DNA from: Halogeometricum sp. S1BR25-6
GTDB lineage: Archaea > Halobacteriota > Halobacteria > Halobacteriales > Haloferacaceae
Direction: 5' to 3'
Length of the DNA stretch: 64,000 nucleotides
Assembly (NCBI RefSeq): GCF_031624495.1
Contig: NZ_JAMQOP010000002.1
Location: forward strand, 372,001-436,000
The translations under genes were made by a program, and so were the position numbers. Positions 51,624 to 59,731 of this stretch are shown one piece after another. The first letter of the stretch is position 1, and the number at the start of each line of letters is the position of its first letter. Below the pieces are notes generated by a model that was not told where the DNA came from, made no database searches, and worked only from the letters and a program-made list of their open reading frames with translations.

Positions 51624-52466
51624 TCAGTTGTCCTCTTCGTTCTTCAGTTCCTCCAGTTCGGCCTCCACGTCCTCGTCGGAGACGTCCATCTCCTCGAGTT
51701 CCGCGTCGGCGTCGGCGTCGCTCGTCGTCTCGGCCTCGTCCGACTCGTCGCTCCCGGCGTCCGCCGAGGACTTACCCATCTCGGCCTTCAGCGTCTCCAG
51801 TTCGGTGTTCACCTCGGCGTTCGAGCGGCCGGAGTCCAGTTCGCGGTCGATGGCGTCCTTGTCGGACATCGCGTCGTCGAACGCGCCCGTATCGACGAGT
51901 TCGTCCATCGCCGCCGACCGCGCCTCCATCTCGTCGGTCTGGTCCTCGGCGCGTTCGAGGGCGCGAGAGACGTCGCCCATCTCGTCGCCGACGCCCGACA
52001 TCGCCTCGGAAACCCGAGACGAAGCCTCCGCCGCCTCGTAGCGGGCCTTCATCGTCTCCTTCTTTGTGCGGAACTCCTCGATGCGGTTCTGGAGTTGGTT
52101 CTTCTTGTCGACGAGGTCGTCCTGCGTCTCTTGGAGGTTGGCTATCTGCGTCTCCAACTCCTCTATCTGGTTCATCTTCGCCTGCTTTTTCTCCAAGGCG
52201 CGGGAGGCCAGGTCGTCGCGGTCCTGTCGGACCGCCTCGCGGGCCTGCTCGTTGTGCTTCTCGACGTTCTCTTCGAGGCGACGTTTCTGTATCTCTAGTC
52301 GCTTCTTCTGGGTCGTCAGGTCCGCGATGCCCTGCTTGACCTGCTGGAGTTCGTCGCGCATCTTCTCGTAGGAGTAATCCAGCGTCTCCCGCGGGTCCTC
52401 CGACCGGTTGAGGACGGCGTTTATCTTCGAGCGGATAACGTAGGAGGTGCGTGAGAGGATTCCCAT
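51624..52466 (-). CDS. pspA: PspA/IM30 (ESCRT-III-like) family protein
   Basis: The 280-residue protein has the PspA signature at the start: GILSRTSYVIRSKINAVLN, then RSEDPRETLDYSYEKMRDEL. It continues as a long coiled coil to about residue 200, followed by an acidic tail that is longer than in bacterial PspA. PspA/IM30 proteins polymerise on membranes and maintain integrity under stress. A TTTTAA box 27 bases before the ATG indicates strong leaderless transcription. It is divergent from an alpha/beta hydrolase with only 52 bases between. Confidence 0.92.
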   Translation of the reverse strand: MGILSRTSYVIRSKINAVLNRSEDPRETLDYSYEKMRDELQQVKQGIADLTTQKKRLEIQKRRLEENVEKHNEQAREAVRQDRDDLASRALEKKQAKMNQIEELETQIANLQETQDDLVDKKNQLQNRIEEFRTKKETMKARYEAAEASSRVSEAMSGVGDEMGDVSRALERAEDQTDEMEARSAAMDELVDTGAFDDAMSDKDAIDRELDSGRSNAEVNTELETLKAEMGKSSADAGSDESDEAETTSDADADAELEEMDVSDEDVEAELEELKNEEDN

Positions 52467-52490
52467 GGGCCTAAATTAGTCACGCCGGCC

Positions 52491-52496
52491 TTAAAA
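52491..52496 (-). promoter_or_regulatory. TATA box of pspA
   Basis: The minus strand reads GAGGTTTTAAGGCC. The TTTTAA core is about 27 bases before the pspA ATG, so the mRNA should start at or next to the start codon. Confidence 0.65.
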
Positions 52497-52518
52497 CCTC
52501 ACGCGGCCAAGGAGTGGC

Positions 52519-53139
52519 GTGAGTGAGACGATTCATGTCCCCGGCGGCCGCGACGTGCGTGGAACGCTGGAGACGGCTGATTCCGATGCGGACTCGGACG
52601 CCGTCGTCGTCGCGTGCCCCCCGCACCCTCAACAGGGCGGCCACCGCGGAGACGAACGCCTCGTGGCCGTCGCGGACGAACTGACCGACCGGGGGGTCGA
52701 CTGCCTGCGGTTCGACTACGGTCCGTGGGACGAGGGACGCGGCGAACGCGGCGACGCCGCCCGCGCCGTCGAGTGGGCCGTCGAGCGGTACGACCGCGCG
52801 GGCCTGTTCGGGTTCAGTTTCGGCGGAGCGGTCGCGCTTCTGACCGCGGCCGAGGGCGCCGACGTCGAGGCCGTCTCGGCGCTCGCGCCGGCGAGCGGAC
52901 TCCCGGACGGGTCCGACGTGACGGCCGCCTTCGAGGAGATACCCGTCCCGGTGCAGGTGGTGTACGGGACGCGCGACGACGTCGCCGACGCCGCGGCGGT
53001 GGCCGACCGCGCCCGCGAGTTCGAACAGGTCGTCGTCGAACTCGACGCGGACCACTTCTTCGTCGGGCAGGCCGGGAAGGTGGCCGAACGAGTCGCCGAC
53101 TTCCTCGTCCCGTGGGTTCGACCGGACGACTCTCGGTGA
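52519..53139 (+). CDS. alpha/beta hydrolase (dienelactone-hydrolase-like)
   Basis: The 206-residue small hydrolase has the N-terminal CPPHPQQGGHRGDERLVAVA (oxyanion region), RFDYGPWDEGRG, and nucleophile elbow GFSFGG. The catalytic Asp is in YGTRDDVADAA and the His in DADHFFVG. Homologues in other archaea and bacteria are annotated as dienelactone hydrolases or esterases. The start is a GTG at 52519. It is divergent from pspA over a very short shared promoter region. Confidence 0.87.
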   Translation: MSETIHVPGGRDVRGTLETADSDADSDAVVVACPPHPQQGGHRGDERLVAVADELTDRGVDCLRFDYGPWDEGRGERGDAARAVEWAVERYDRAGLFGFSFGGAVALLTAAEGADVEAVSALAPASGLPDGSDVTAAFEEIPVPVQVVYGTRDDVADAAAVADRAREFEQVVVELDADHFFVGQAGKVAERVADFLVPWVRPDDSR

Positions 53140-53281
53140 CCGACCGCTCGGGCGCCCGAACGGTCGGGGTCGACGAGGTGGCGGAGGCGGCAGAACAGGT
53201 GGTCGAAGCGACGAACGACAGACGATAACCGGCAAACGACAAACGGTGAACCCCGGGACCGGGGTCGGCGGAACGACGGAG

Positions 53282-53620
53282 TCAGTCCTCGTCGCCGAGA
53301 CCGTCGTTCGGGAAGCACTCCCCGAGGTCGTGGATCATGTCGATGGTCTCCGTCTTCGTCTCGGGGTCGATGTCGTCGATGGTCTCTATCTCGTCGAGTG
53401 CGCGCTTCAGGAGGGGGAGGCTCAGTCGCTGGTCGACGTGGCAGACGGGAAGTTCGAGGTCCTCGAAGCCCTCCGGGGGAATGCCGGACGTGGAGAGGAG
53501 GTAGTAGTCGTCGATGTCGGCGAGGTCGTCCATCGGGAAGTCGTTCTCCTCGTAGGGCATGTTGGGTGCCTCGGTGGTCGCACCGCGGATCGACGGCACG
53601 TGCAGGGTGTATTCAGGCAT
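53282..53620 (-). CDS. conserved haloarchaeal protein, unknown function
   Basis: The 112-residue acidic protein starts MPEYTLHVPSIRG. The middle segment is MDDLADIDDYYLLSTSGIPP, and it ends GECFPNDGLGDED. It is soluble with no Cys pairs and no known motif. The ATG at 53620 was chosen because upstream codons in frame look non-coding. Its promoter is probably the AT-rich element near 53722-53728, which would leave a leader of about 75 bases. It is divergent from the GH5-like gene over 280 bases. Confidence 0.75.
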   Translation of the reverse strand: MPEYTLHVPSIRGATTEAPNMPYEENDFPMDDLADIDDYYLLSTSGIPPEGFEDLELPVCHVDQRLSLPLLKRALDEIETIDDIDPETKTETIDMIHDLGECFPNDGLGDED

Positions 53621-53728
53621 ACTGTTCGACGCTCGACCGGACGGGTCAAATGCCTTGTTGCCACGTCTCTCCGCCGGATTTCGGTACTCTCTTGTGTCCC
53701 CCGCCCAGGCGAACCGCACCGAAATATT

Positions 53729-53744
53729 AGTAAGCAAACTTACT
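53729..53744. promoter_or_regulatory. inverted repeat AGTAAG-CAAA-CTTACT
   Basis: A perfect 6-base inverted repeat with a 4-base spacer lies beside a CTAATATTTC TATA-like element (minus strand) in the divergent region before the genes at 53620 and 53901. It looks like a regulator binding site for the minus-strand gene. Confidence 0.45.
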
Positions 53745-53900
53745 TGTACTCGCGGCGCTTCGACGGAGATACGAGTCGGCGGTCGGGAGGGGTCGAGAGC
53801 GTCGCCGACGAATACTACCTATACAGCTAGCCGATGGCTCGCGAGGCTGCGATGTGGCTAGCGTGCGCCGCCTTACAACCGGAGTGCGGTTCGTCATTCG

Positions 53901-55103
53901 ATGGACGACACAGAGGGGATATCGCGCCGGGGGGTCCTCGCGACCCTCGGCGCCGGGGGAATCGCGGCACTCGGGGGATGTGCCGGGTCGACCGGGGGCG
54001 ACGCTATCGTCGCCGCCGCGACGGAAGAACCGTCGGGTGCGGCGCCGTCCGAGGGGACGGCGACGGCTCGCGAATCCGAGACCGAAACGGAGACGCCCGT
54101 GCAGACGATGACGGAACAGCCGTCGCCGCCGCTGACGGGGGACGGTCTCTCGAACGTCCGGGGGGCGGTGTACCTGCCCTACCGCGTCTTCAACCACTAC
54201 CAGATGTGGGACCGCTACGCGCCGGCGGAAATCGAGCGCGACCTGACGTTCGCGAGCAACCTCGGGCTGAACTCGCTCCGGGTGTTCGCCAGTTACACCG
54301 TCTGGCGGGAGGACCCCGCGGCGTTCCGCGAGCGGTTCGACCACTTCCTCGGTGCGGCCGCCGACCGCGGCATCGCCGTGCTCCCGATGCTGTTCGAGAG
54401 CATCGGCGCCGACCCGACGCCGGCGAACGTCGCCCGAGACATCCCGGTTCGGTCGCCCGGCGGCGCGGTGCTCCGCGACCGCGGGCGCTGGAACGAGACG
54501 GCGGCGTTCGTCCGGTGGTTCGCAGCGCGGTACGGCGACCACGAGGGCCTCCTCGCGCTCGAACTCATGAACGAACCCGGCGAACTCGACCACCGCGTCG
54601 CGTTCGTGCGGGAGATGCTCCGCGTCGCGCGCGAGGTGCACCCGACGGTGCCGCTCACCGTCGGTTGTAAGACCCTCGACCTCAACCGCCAGTACGCCGA
54701 CGCTATCGACGTGCTGCAGTTCCACCACAACCTGCCGCCGACGGCCGACCAGATGCGGGAGCTACTCCGAGAGGCGTCGGACCTCTCCGCGGAGGTGGGC
54801 AAACCCGTCTGGTTGACCGAGTGGCAGCGGACGCGGGTGGGACCGCCGGACAAGATGCTGCCGAACTACGACTCGTTGGCCGACGTCGTCCGCGACAGCG
54901 ACATCGATGGCGAGTTCTTCTGGCAGCTAATGCTCAACCCGGCGTACAACCTCAAGGTGCGGTCGATGGGTCGCATCAACGGCGTCTTCACCGAGGACGG
55001 CGGCGTCTACTCGCTGGAAGGGGCGCGGGCGCTCGCGGGGTCCGCCGAGTGGGAGGCGCCGGAGGTTCGACCCGAGTGGACGGAGAGCGTCGGGTCCGAA
55101 TAA
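53901..55103 (+). CDS. Tat-exported GH5-like glycoside hydrolase lipoprotein
   Basis: The 400-residue protein has a Tat signal (SRRGVLATLGAGGIAALGG) with a lipobox Cys at residue 27 in GGCAG, so it should be a surface-anchored lipoprotein. A Ser/Thr/Glu-rich linker follows. From about residue 75 there is a TIM-barrel cellulase-type domain: LGLNSLRVFASYTVWREDP, the acid/base Glu in LELMNEPGE, and the nucleophile Glu in VWLTEWQRT. The segments fit clan GH-A/GH5. The glycan substrate is unknown. A TTACAA element about 28 bases before the ATG suggests a leaderless message. Confidence 0.87.
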   Translation: MDDTEGISRRGVLATLGAGGIAALGGCAGSTGGDAIVAAATEEPSGAAPSEGTATARESETETETPVQTMTEQPSPPLTGDGLSNVRGAVYLPYRVFNHYQMWDRYAPAEIERDLTFASNLGLNSLRVFASYTVWREDPAAFRERFDHFLGAAADRGIAVLPMLFESIGADPTPANVARDIPVRSPGGAVLRDRGRWNETAAFVRWFAARYGDHEGLLALELMNEPGELDHRVAFVREMLRVAREVHPTVPLTVGCKTLDLNRQYADAIDVLQFHHNLPPTADQMRELLREASDLSAEVGKPVWLTEWQRTRVGPPDKMLPNYDSLADVVRDSDIDGEFFWQLMLNPAYNLKVRSMGRINGVFTEDGGVYSLEGARALAGSAEWEAPEVRPEWTESVGSE

Positions 55104-55109
55104 AAGGCG

Positions 55110-55433
55110 TCAGTTGTAACCGCGCCACCGCCGCCCGCAGTTCTTACATTTGAAGAAGCGCGTCGGCGGTTCGTCGGCCGAGCCGGTCTGTTTTATGGTG
55201 TACCACGCCTCGCCGTGTCCGCACTCCTCGCAGGTCACGTCGGTGGCGGTGGGTTTCCCCTCGAAGTCCGCGCCCTCTTCGGTTTCGATGACGTCCGAGT
55301 CGTCCTGCGCCTCGGTGGAGACGAACTCCGCGGCGCGGTCGGTGTCCTGCTCCTGTGTCGCGCCGCAGCTCGAACACACCATCTCGCCGTCCCTGTTGTG
55401 CATCATCGAACCGCACTCCTCGCAGAACTGCAT
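55110..55433 (-). CDS. tfs: transcription factor S (TFIIS/RPA12-like)
   Basis: The 107-residue protein has an N-terminal zinc ribbon (CEECG and CSSCG), an acidic linker and a C-terminal TFIIS-type zinc ribbon (CEECGHGEAWYTIKQ then FKCKNCGRRWRGYN). The hairpin keeps the essential acidic pair in SADEPPTRFF, which stimulates transcript cleavage by RNA polymerase. This makes it a true TFS rather than a degenerate paralogue. It is convergent with the GH5-like gene and ends 6 bases after it. Confidence 0.95.
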   Translation of the reverse strand: MQFCEECGSMMHNRDGEMVCSSCGATQEQDTDRAAEFVSTEAQDDSDVIETEEGADFEGKPTATDVTCEECGHGEAWYTIKQTGSADEPPTRFFKCKNCGRRWRGYN

Positions 55434-55490
55434 GCGTTCGCGTAGTCGCCTCGGATACTAATGTCGCACGCCTCGTCGCGGGGCGACCTG

Positions 55491-55928
55491 CTACCGTCGG
55501 TCCTTCGAGTTAGTCCCGGAGTCCGCCCCCGAGTCGGCCTCCGCATCGCGGGCCACGGGGCAGTTCCGCACCCGGAACCGGTCGGCGTCGACGACTTCGA
55601 CAATCTCCGTACCCGCGCGGGTGCAGGCGAACGCCGGCGGGGTCGCGAAGTGCAGACAGGACTGACAGAACGACCGCTTGGGGACGACGTGGTCGGCCTC
55701 CCCCGACGCGCCCTCGACCGCTTCGGCGCGACCGGCGGCGCCGGCGGCCGCGGCGTCGGTGTCGGCGTCCGCCAACTCCGCCCAGAGCGTCTCGGGGTCC
55801 ACCGACTCGACGGCCATCGACTCGAACGGCGACGCTTCGGACGACTCGTCCGCGTCCGCGTCCGCCCCCTGCCGTCCGACGCGGTCGGCGAGGTCCGACA
55901 AGGGGTCGTCGCGGTCGGCGTCTCCCAT
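55491..55928 (-). CDS. acidic protein with a C-terminal Cys cluster
   Basis: The 145-residue protein has a disordered acidic N-terminus of about 85 residues. A compact segment follows: FCQSCLHFATPPAFACTRAG and then DADRFRVRNCPVA. The C-x-x-C, Cys and Cys could bind zinc. It lies 3 bases after the coiled-coil zinc-ribbon gene and is surely co-transcribed. No function could be assigned. Confidence 0.75.
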   Translation of the reverse strand: MGDADRDDPLSDLADRVGRQGADADADESSEASPFESMAVESVDPETLWAELADADTDAAAAGAAGRAEAVEGASGEADHVVPKRSFCQSCLHFATPPAFACTRAGTEIVEVVDADRFRVRNCPVARDAEADSGADSGTNSKDRR

Positions 55929-55931
55929 CGG

Positions 55932-56885
55932 TCAGTCTCCACCCGCCTCGGGCGGGTCCGCCGCCTCGCGTCGCGCGCGCGACGCCGCTTCTGACGACGC
56001 ACCCGACGTCGTCTCCTCGTCGTCGGAGTCGTTCCGGACGAACGGCGCCTCGAAGGGGTCCGCCGCGGTCTCCGCGGTTTCGGCGAGTTCGGCCGAGTCG
56101 GTAGATTCGGCGGTCTCCCCGGGCCGTTCTAGCGCCGGCCGCCGACCGGTCGTGAGCGTCGCCGACCCGAACGGGAGCAGACCGCCCCTCGCGCGGACGC
56201 CGTCGAACGTCTCCCCGCAGTGCGGACAGTACGGCGCCGTCAGAAGGGCGACGGCGACCGATTCGCCGCAGGCCTCGCAGTCGGCGCGAGCGACGCCCTC
56301 GCGGTTCGCCGTTCGCTTGAGTTCGGCCGACGCGGACCGCTCAGCGTCGGCGCGTTCCCGTTCCGAGAGCCGTCGACGCAGGTCGACGACCGCGGTGGCC
56401 ACCGCGTCGAGTTTCTCGTCGCTCTCCTCGGCGGCGTCGACGAGGTACTCTACGACCTCCTCGTAGTTCTCGAACCCGCCCTCGACGCGCGACTCCAACG
56501 CCGATAGCGACTCCCCGAGGTCCGCGACGGCGTCGGGCGCCTCCGCGGGCCCCGCGCCCTCGGCGTCGGAGCGGTCGTCGCTCGACGCGGCGCGCCGGTC
56601 CGCCTCGCGTTTGACCTGGATGACTCGCTCGCGCAGGTCCGTCACCTTCTCGTCGAGGTCGGCTTCGAGGTCGGACACCCTGCTGTCGAGGTCGTCGAGT
56701 TCGGTTTCGAGGCCGTCCACCTCGTCGCTCCGTAGGGCGTCTCCGTCCGCGTCGAGCACGCGGTACGCCGCGAGAGCGCGGTCGACCACCTCGGCGCGGT
56801 CGACGTCCAGTTCCGCCGCCTTCCGGTCGACCCACCGTTCCAGTTCTTTCCCCTCCGGTCCCGTCTCCGCTTGTTCCCCTCCCAT
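55932..56885 (-). CDS. coiled-coil protein with central zinc ribbon
   Basis: The 317-residue protein starts with a helix-turn region (WVDRKAAELDVDRAEVVDRA) like a ribbon-helix-helix or small dimerisation motif. A coiled coil follows (about residues 55-95). Another helical region is at 120-180. A zinc-ribbon-like CEACGESV and CPHCGETF lies near residues 205-235. The tail is acidic and disordered. A TTTAAG box 28 bases before the ATG suggests leaderless expression. It is the first gene of a two-gene operon with the Cys-cluster protein. No known family was recognised. Confidence 0.78.
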   Translation of the reverse strand: MGGEQAETGPEGKELERWVDRKAAELDVDRAEVVDRALAAYRVLDADGDALRSDEVDGLETELDDLDSRVSDLEADLDEKVTDLRERVIQVKREADRRAASSDDRSDAEGAGPAEAPDAVADLGESLSALESRVEGGFENYEEVVEYLVDAAEESDEKLDAVATAVVDLRRRLSERERADAERSASAELKRTANREGVARADCEACGESVAVALLTAPYCPHCGETFDGVRARGGLLPFGSATLTTGRRPALERPGETAESTDSAELAETAETAADPFEAPFVRNDSDDEETTSGASSEAASRARREAADPPEAGGD

Positions 56886-56994
56886 GCGTCGAAATCTGAC
56901 GCTATGCGACCTTAAACGTTGCCGATATATTTGTTTTTAATCCTATACGACGGCGGCCAGTCGGCTTTTCGGTGGACTCGCCTTAAGGGGGAGG

Positions 56995-57804
56995 ATGGCA
57001 GACGAAGACGAAGTCAGAACGCAGGAATCGGTCCGCGAACTATCGAGCGTCGCCGGCGAGACGGCCGTCGTCACGGGCGGGTCGAGCGGAATCGGCCGCG
57101 CAGTCGCCGAGACGTTCGTCGCGGACGGCGCGGACGTAGTCATCTGCTCGCGCACGCGCGACGACGTGGAGACAGTCGCGGAGGAACTGAACGCGGCGGA
57201 CGTTCCCGGGTCGGTCCTCCCCGTCGAGTGCGACGTGACCGACCGCGACTCGGTCGCGGCCCTCGCGGAGGCCACCGTCGAGGAGTTCGGCGGGGTCGAC
57301 CTCCTCGTGAACAACGCGGGGGGCGCGGGGTCGGGCGGACCGCTACACGAGGTGGAGAGCGACGGATGGGACGGGGTCATCGACGTGAACCTCACCGGCG
57401 TCTACACCGTCACGACGGCCTTCTCGGAGGCCCTCCGCGAGGACGGCGGCGCGGTGGTCAACACCGCCAGCATGGCCGGCCGCTACGGCGTCGCCGGCAT
57501 GGGGCCGTACAGCGCCGCGAAGGCCGGCGTCAGCGCCCTCACGCGGACACTCGCCGACGAGTGGGCCGCGGACGACGTGCGCGTGAACGCGGTCGAACCC
57601 GGGTTCGTCGCCACGCCGCCCGTCCGCGAGAAACTCGGCCTCGACGAGGTACCCGAACGCGCCGGCGCCGACCGGCGGGTCGGCCGGCCGGAGGAGATAG
57701 CCGACGCGATTCGCTTCCTCGCCAGCGACGCCGCCTCGTTCGTCACCGGACAGACCATCGCCCCGACCGGTCCGCCGAACACCTTCGAACCGCCCGAGGT
57801 CTGA
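56995..57804 (+). CDS. short-chain dehydrogenase/reductase
   Basis: The 269-residue SDR has TGGSSGIGRAVAETF, NNAGGAGSGGP, the catalytic Ser in NTASMAGRYG, YSAAKAG with Tyr and Lys, and the C-terminal SDAASFVTGQTI of FabG-like enzymes. It is probably an NAD(P)-dependent alcohol or ketone dehydrogenase. The start at 56995 includes a 20-residue polar N-terminus. It is divergent from the coiled-coil operon over about 110 AT-rich bases. Confidence 0.92.
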   Translation: MADEDEVRTQESVRELSSVAGETAVVTGGSSGIGRAVAETFVADGADVVICSRTRDDVETVAEELNAADVPGSVLPVECDVTDRDSVAALAEATVEEFGGVDLLVNNAGGAGSGGPLHEVESDGWDGVIDVNLTGVYTVTTAFSEALREDGGAVVNTASMAGRYGVAGMGPYSAAKAGVSALTRTLADEWAADDVRVNAVEPGFVATPPVREKLGLDEVPERAGADRRVGRPEEIADAIRFLASDAASFVTGQTIAPTGPPNTFEPPEV

Positions 57805-57853
57805 GGGTTCGGTCGGAACTCCGCCGGCGGTCCGGCCCGGCGGGGTGGACCGC

Positions 57854-58690
57854 TCAGCGGATCTTCCGCACGTCGCTCACGTCGAAACCGCCGTCGTGAA
57901 TCTGCGTCTCGAACCGGACGATGTCCTCGGATTCGAGGCGCGAGAGGACGCCGCGGAACTCCTGGACGACGAGCGTCCGCGCCCGCTTGGAACCGCCGGT
58001 GTCCCACTGGAACTGGAGCGTCCCGTCGACGGCGTCCATGAGGTGCCCGAGGTCGGTCCGCGCGAGGGTGTCGCGGCCGACGAGGGCGAGGATGAGGCCG
58101 CCCCACCGGTGTGCCGCCTTGCTGATTCCCCGCATCACCATCGAGATGTCGTGGAACGACATCTCGTCGGAGATGGCCGCGACGAGGTCCGTCAGCGAAT
58201 CGATGACGACGAGGTTGCCGGCGGCGTGGTCGCTCAGGTAGTTGCCGAGGGCGGTGAGGACGGGGACCCGGTTGTGTCGTTCCCCGAGGTCCTGCAGCGT
58301 CGTCGCCTCCCCGGCGTACCACTCGTGGGGGATGGGACTGGGGCGGAAGTACTCCGCGGAGAAGTCGTGGAATCGGATACCCTCCGTTGCGGCGTCGACG
58401 AGCGACTCCTCGAACACGTACGACATCTCGCGTCGGAGGTTCGCCTCGTCGGCGGTGAAGGAGAGATAGTGGACCTCCGGCGGCGGCGTCGACCCGCCGT
58501 GCAGGTCGCCGTAGTAGAGTTCGAAGAGGTCGCCGTCGATGCGGTTGACGGCGTTCATCGTCGCGCTGGTGAACATGAACTCGCGGGCGCCGGCGCCGGG
58601 TTCGCCGACGAGGAGGACGACCGAACCGGGCGGTGCGCCGCCGCCGACGATGCGGTCGAAGCGGGAGACGCCGAACGGGATGCTATTCAT
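57854..58690 (-). CDS. RAD55/KaiC-like protein with degenerate P-loop
   Basis: The 278-residue protein has the RecA-like layout of archaeal KaiC/RAD55 proteins: SRFDRIVGGGAPPGSVVLL, then a Walker A position reading GEPGAGAREF, and Walker B in LVVIDSLTDLV. The Walker Lys and Thr are replaced by Ala and Arg, so ATP hydrolysis is doubtful. Similar haloarchaeal HTR-like proteins exist and may be signalling adaptors. The ATG at 58690 is supported by a TTAA element about 29 bases upstream. It is convergent with the SDR. Confidence 0.82.
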   Translation of the reverse strand: MNSIPFGVSRFDRIVGGGAPPGSVVLLVGEPGAGAREFMFTSATMNAVNRIDGDLFELYYGDLHGGSTPPPEVHYLSFTADEANLRREMSYVFEESLVDAATEGIRFHDFSAEYFRPSPIPHEWYAGEATTLQDLGERHNRVPVLTALGNYLSDHAAGNLVVIDSLTDLVAAISDEMSFHDISMVMRGISKAAHRWGGLILALVGRDTLARTDLGHLMDAVDGTLQFQWDTGGSKRARTLVVQEFRGVLSRLESEDIVRFETQIHDGGFDVSDVRKIR

Positions 58691-58753
58691 CTTCGATACA
58701 GACACATTCACATCTGTTAATCCTTTCGCCGGCTCGACTCGCGTCTCCTCGCC

Positions 58754-59731
58754 TCACGACTCCTCGGACACGTCGGCGCCGACGTTCCGCCCGCGGACGA
58801 CGCGCACGTCGCCGTCGACGCTCGCCGAGTCGAGCGCCGCCGCCCCCGCCGCCCGGGCCTCGTCGGCGTGGTCGGCGTCGGTGACGGCGTACACGGCCGG
58901 CCCCCACGAGGACTGCCCGGCGCCGTAGCAGGCGGGGTCGTCTTCGAGCGCCGCGACGAGTTCGCCGACCGGGGGGCGGTAGACGCCCCCTTGCTCGTCG
59001 GCGTACCACGCGCCGTTGAGACGGCCGATTTCGGACACCGCCTCTCCGAAGCGCGCGGCGCTCCCGTCGGCGACGGCCGGGAGGAGGCGTCTGGAGAGCA
59101 CGCCCGAGATGCGGTCGGCCACGCCGGGGTCGGCGCGTTCGACGGCGGCGCGCATCCCCTCGTCCTCCTCCTCGCCGCTCCGACCGGGGTCGGCGTCCGG
59201 GACGACGAGGAGGAAGCGCCACTCCTCGGGCACGTCGTGGCGGACGGCGACGGCCGGGACGGTCCACTCGCCGTCGGCGGGTCGGTCGGTGGTGAAACGC
59301 GCCGTGGGGTGGCCGGCGTCGACGAGGACGCCGCCTCGCTCGAACGTCGCCACGCCGATACCCGACCGGCCGCCGCGGCCGAGGCGAGGGGCGGCCGACC
59401 GGACCGAGGGGTGGCGGTCGTGGGCGCGGGCGACGGCCGCGTAGACGGCCAGCGCGAGTTGCGTGCCGCTCCCGAGGCCGACGTGCCGCGGGAGCGACGA
59501 CTCCACCGAGACGGCGGCGCCGGGGACGTCGAGGAGGGCGACGGATCGTTCGGCGTACCGGCGGGCGTCCGGGTCCGCGCAGTCGACGTCGTCGGCCGGT
59601 TCGGCGGCGACGACGGCTCTGGGTTCGTCGAGTCCGACGCCGAGTCCGCCGTACAGTCGCTGGTGGGCGAGACTCAGGTTGAGAAAGCCGAAGTGCAGGC
59701 GGGCGCCGGTCGAGACGCGGACGCGACTCAT
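58754..59731 (-). CDS. GHMP-kinase family, beta-RFAP synthase-like protein
   Basis: The 325-residue protein resembles beta-ribofuranosylaminobenzene 5'-phosphate synthase: RVSTGARLHFGFLNLS at the start, the GHMP loop PRHVGLGSGTQLALAVYA, RSGIGVATFERGG, and AGQSSWGPAVYAV near the end. In methanogens this enzyme condenses PRPP with p-aminobenzoate for methanopterin. Haloarchaea use folate-type carriers, so the exact product here is uncertain. The ATG at 59731 gives the family start. It is preceded by an 820-base gene-free segment. Confidence 0.85.
   Translation of the reverse strand: MSRVRVSTGARLHFGFLNLSLAHQRLYGGLGVGLDEPRAVVAAEPADDVDCADPDARRYAERSVALLDVPGAAVSVESSLPRHVGLGSGTQLALAVYAAVARAHDRHPSVRSAAPRLGRGGRSGIGVATFERGGVLVDAGHPTARFTTDRPADGEWTVPAVAVRHDVPEEWRFLLVVPDADPGRSGEEEDEGMRAAVERADPGVADRISGVLSRRLLPAVADGSAARFGEAVSEIGRLNGAWYADEQGGVYRPPVGELVAALEDDPACYGAGQSSWGPAVYAVTDADHADEARAAGAAALDSASVDGDVRVVRGRNVGADVSEES

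Noticed and set aside
53140-53281. Continuation of the hydrolase gene after 53139
   Set aside because: An in-frame stop ends it at 53139; the following A-rich tandem-like stretch (around 53205-53250) has no start codon or coding pattern.
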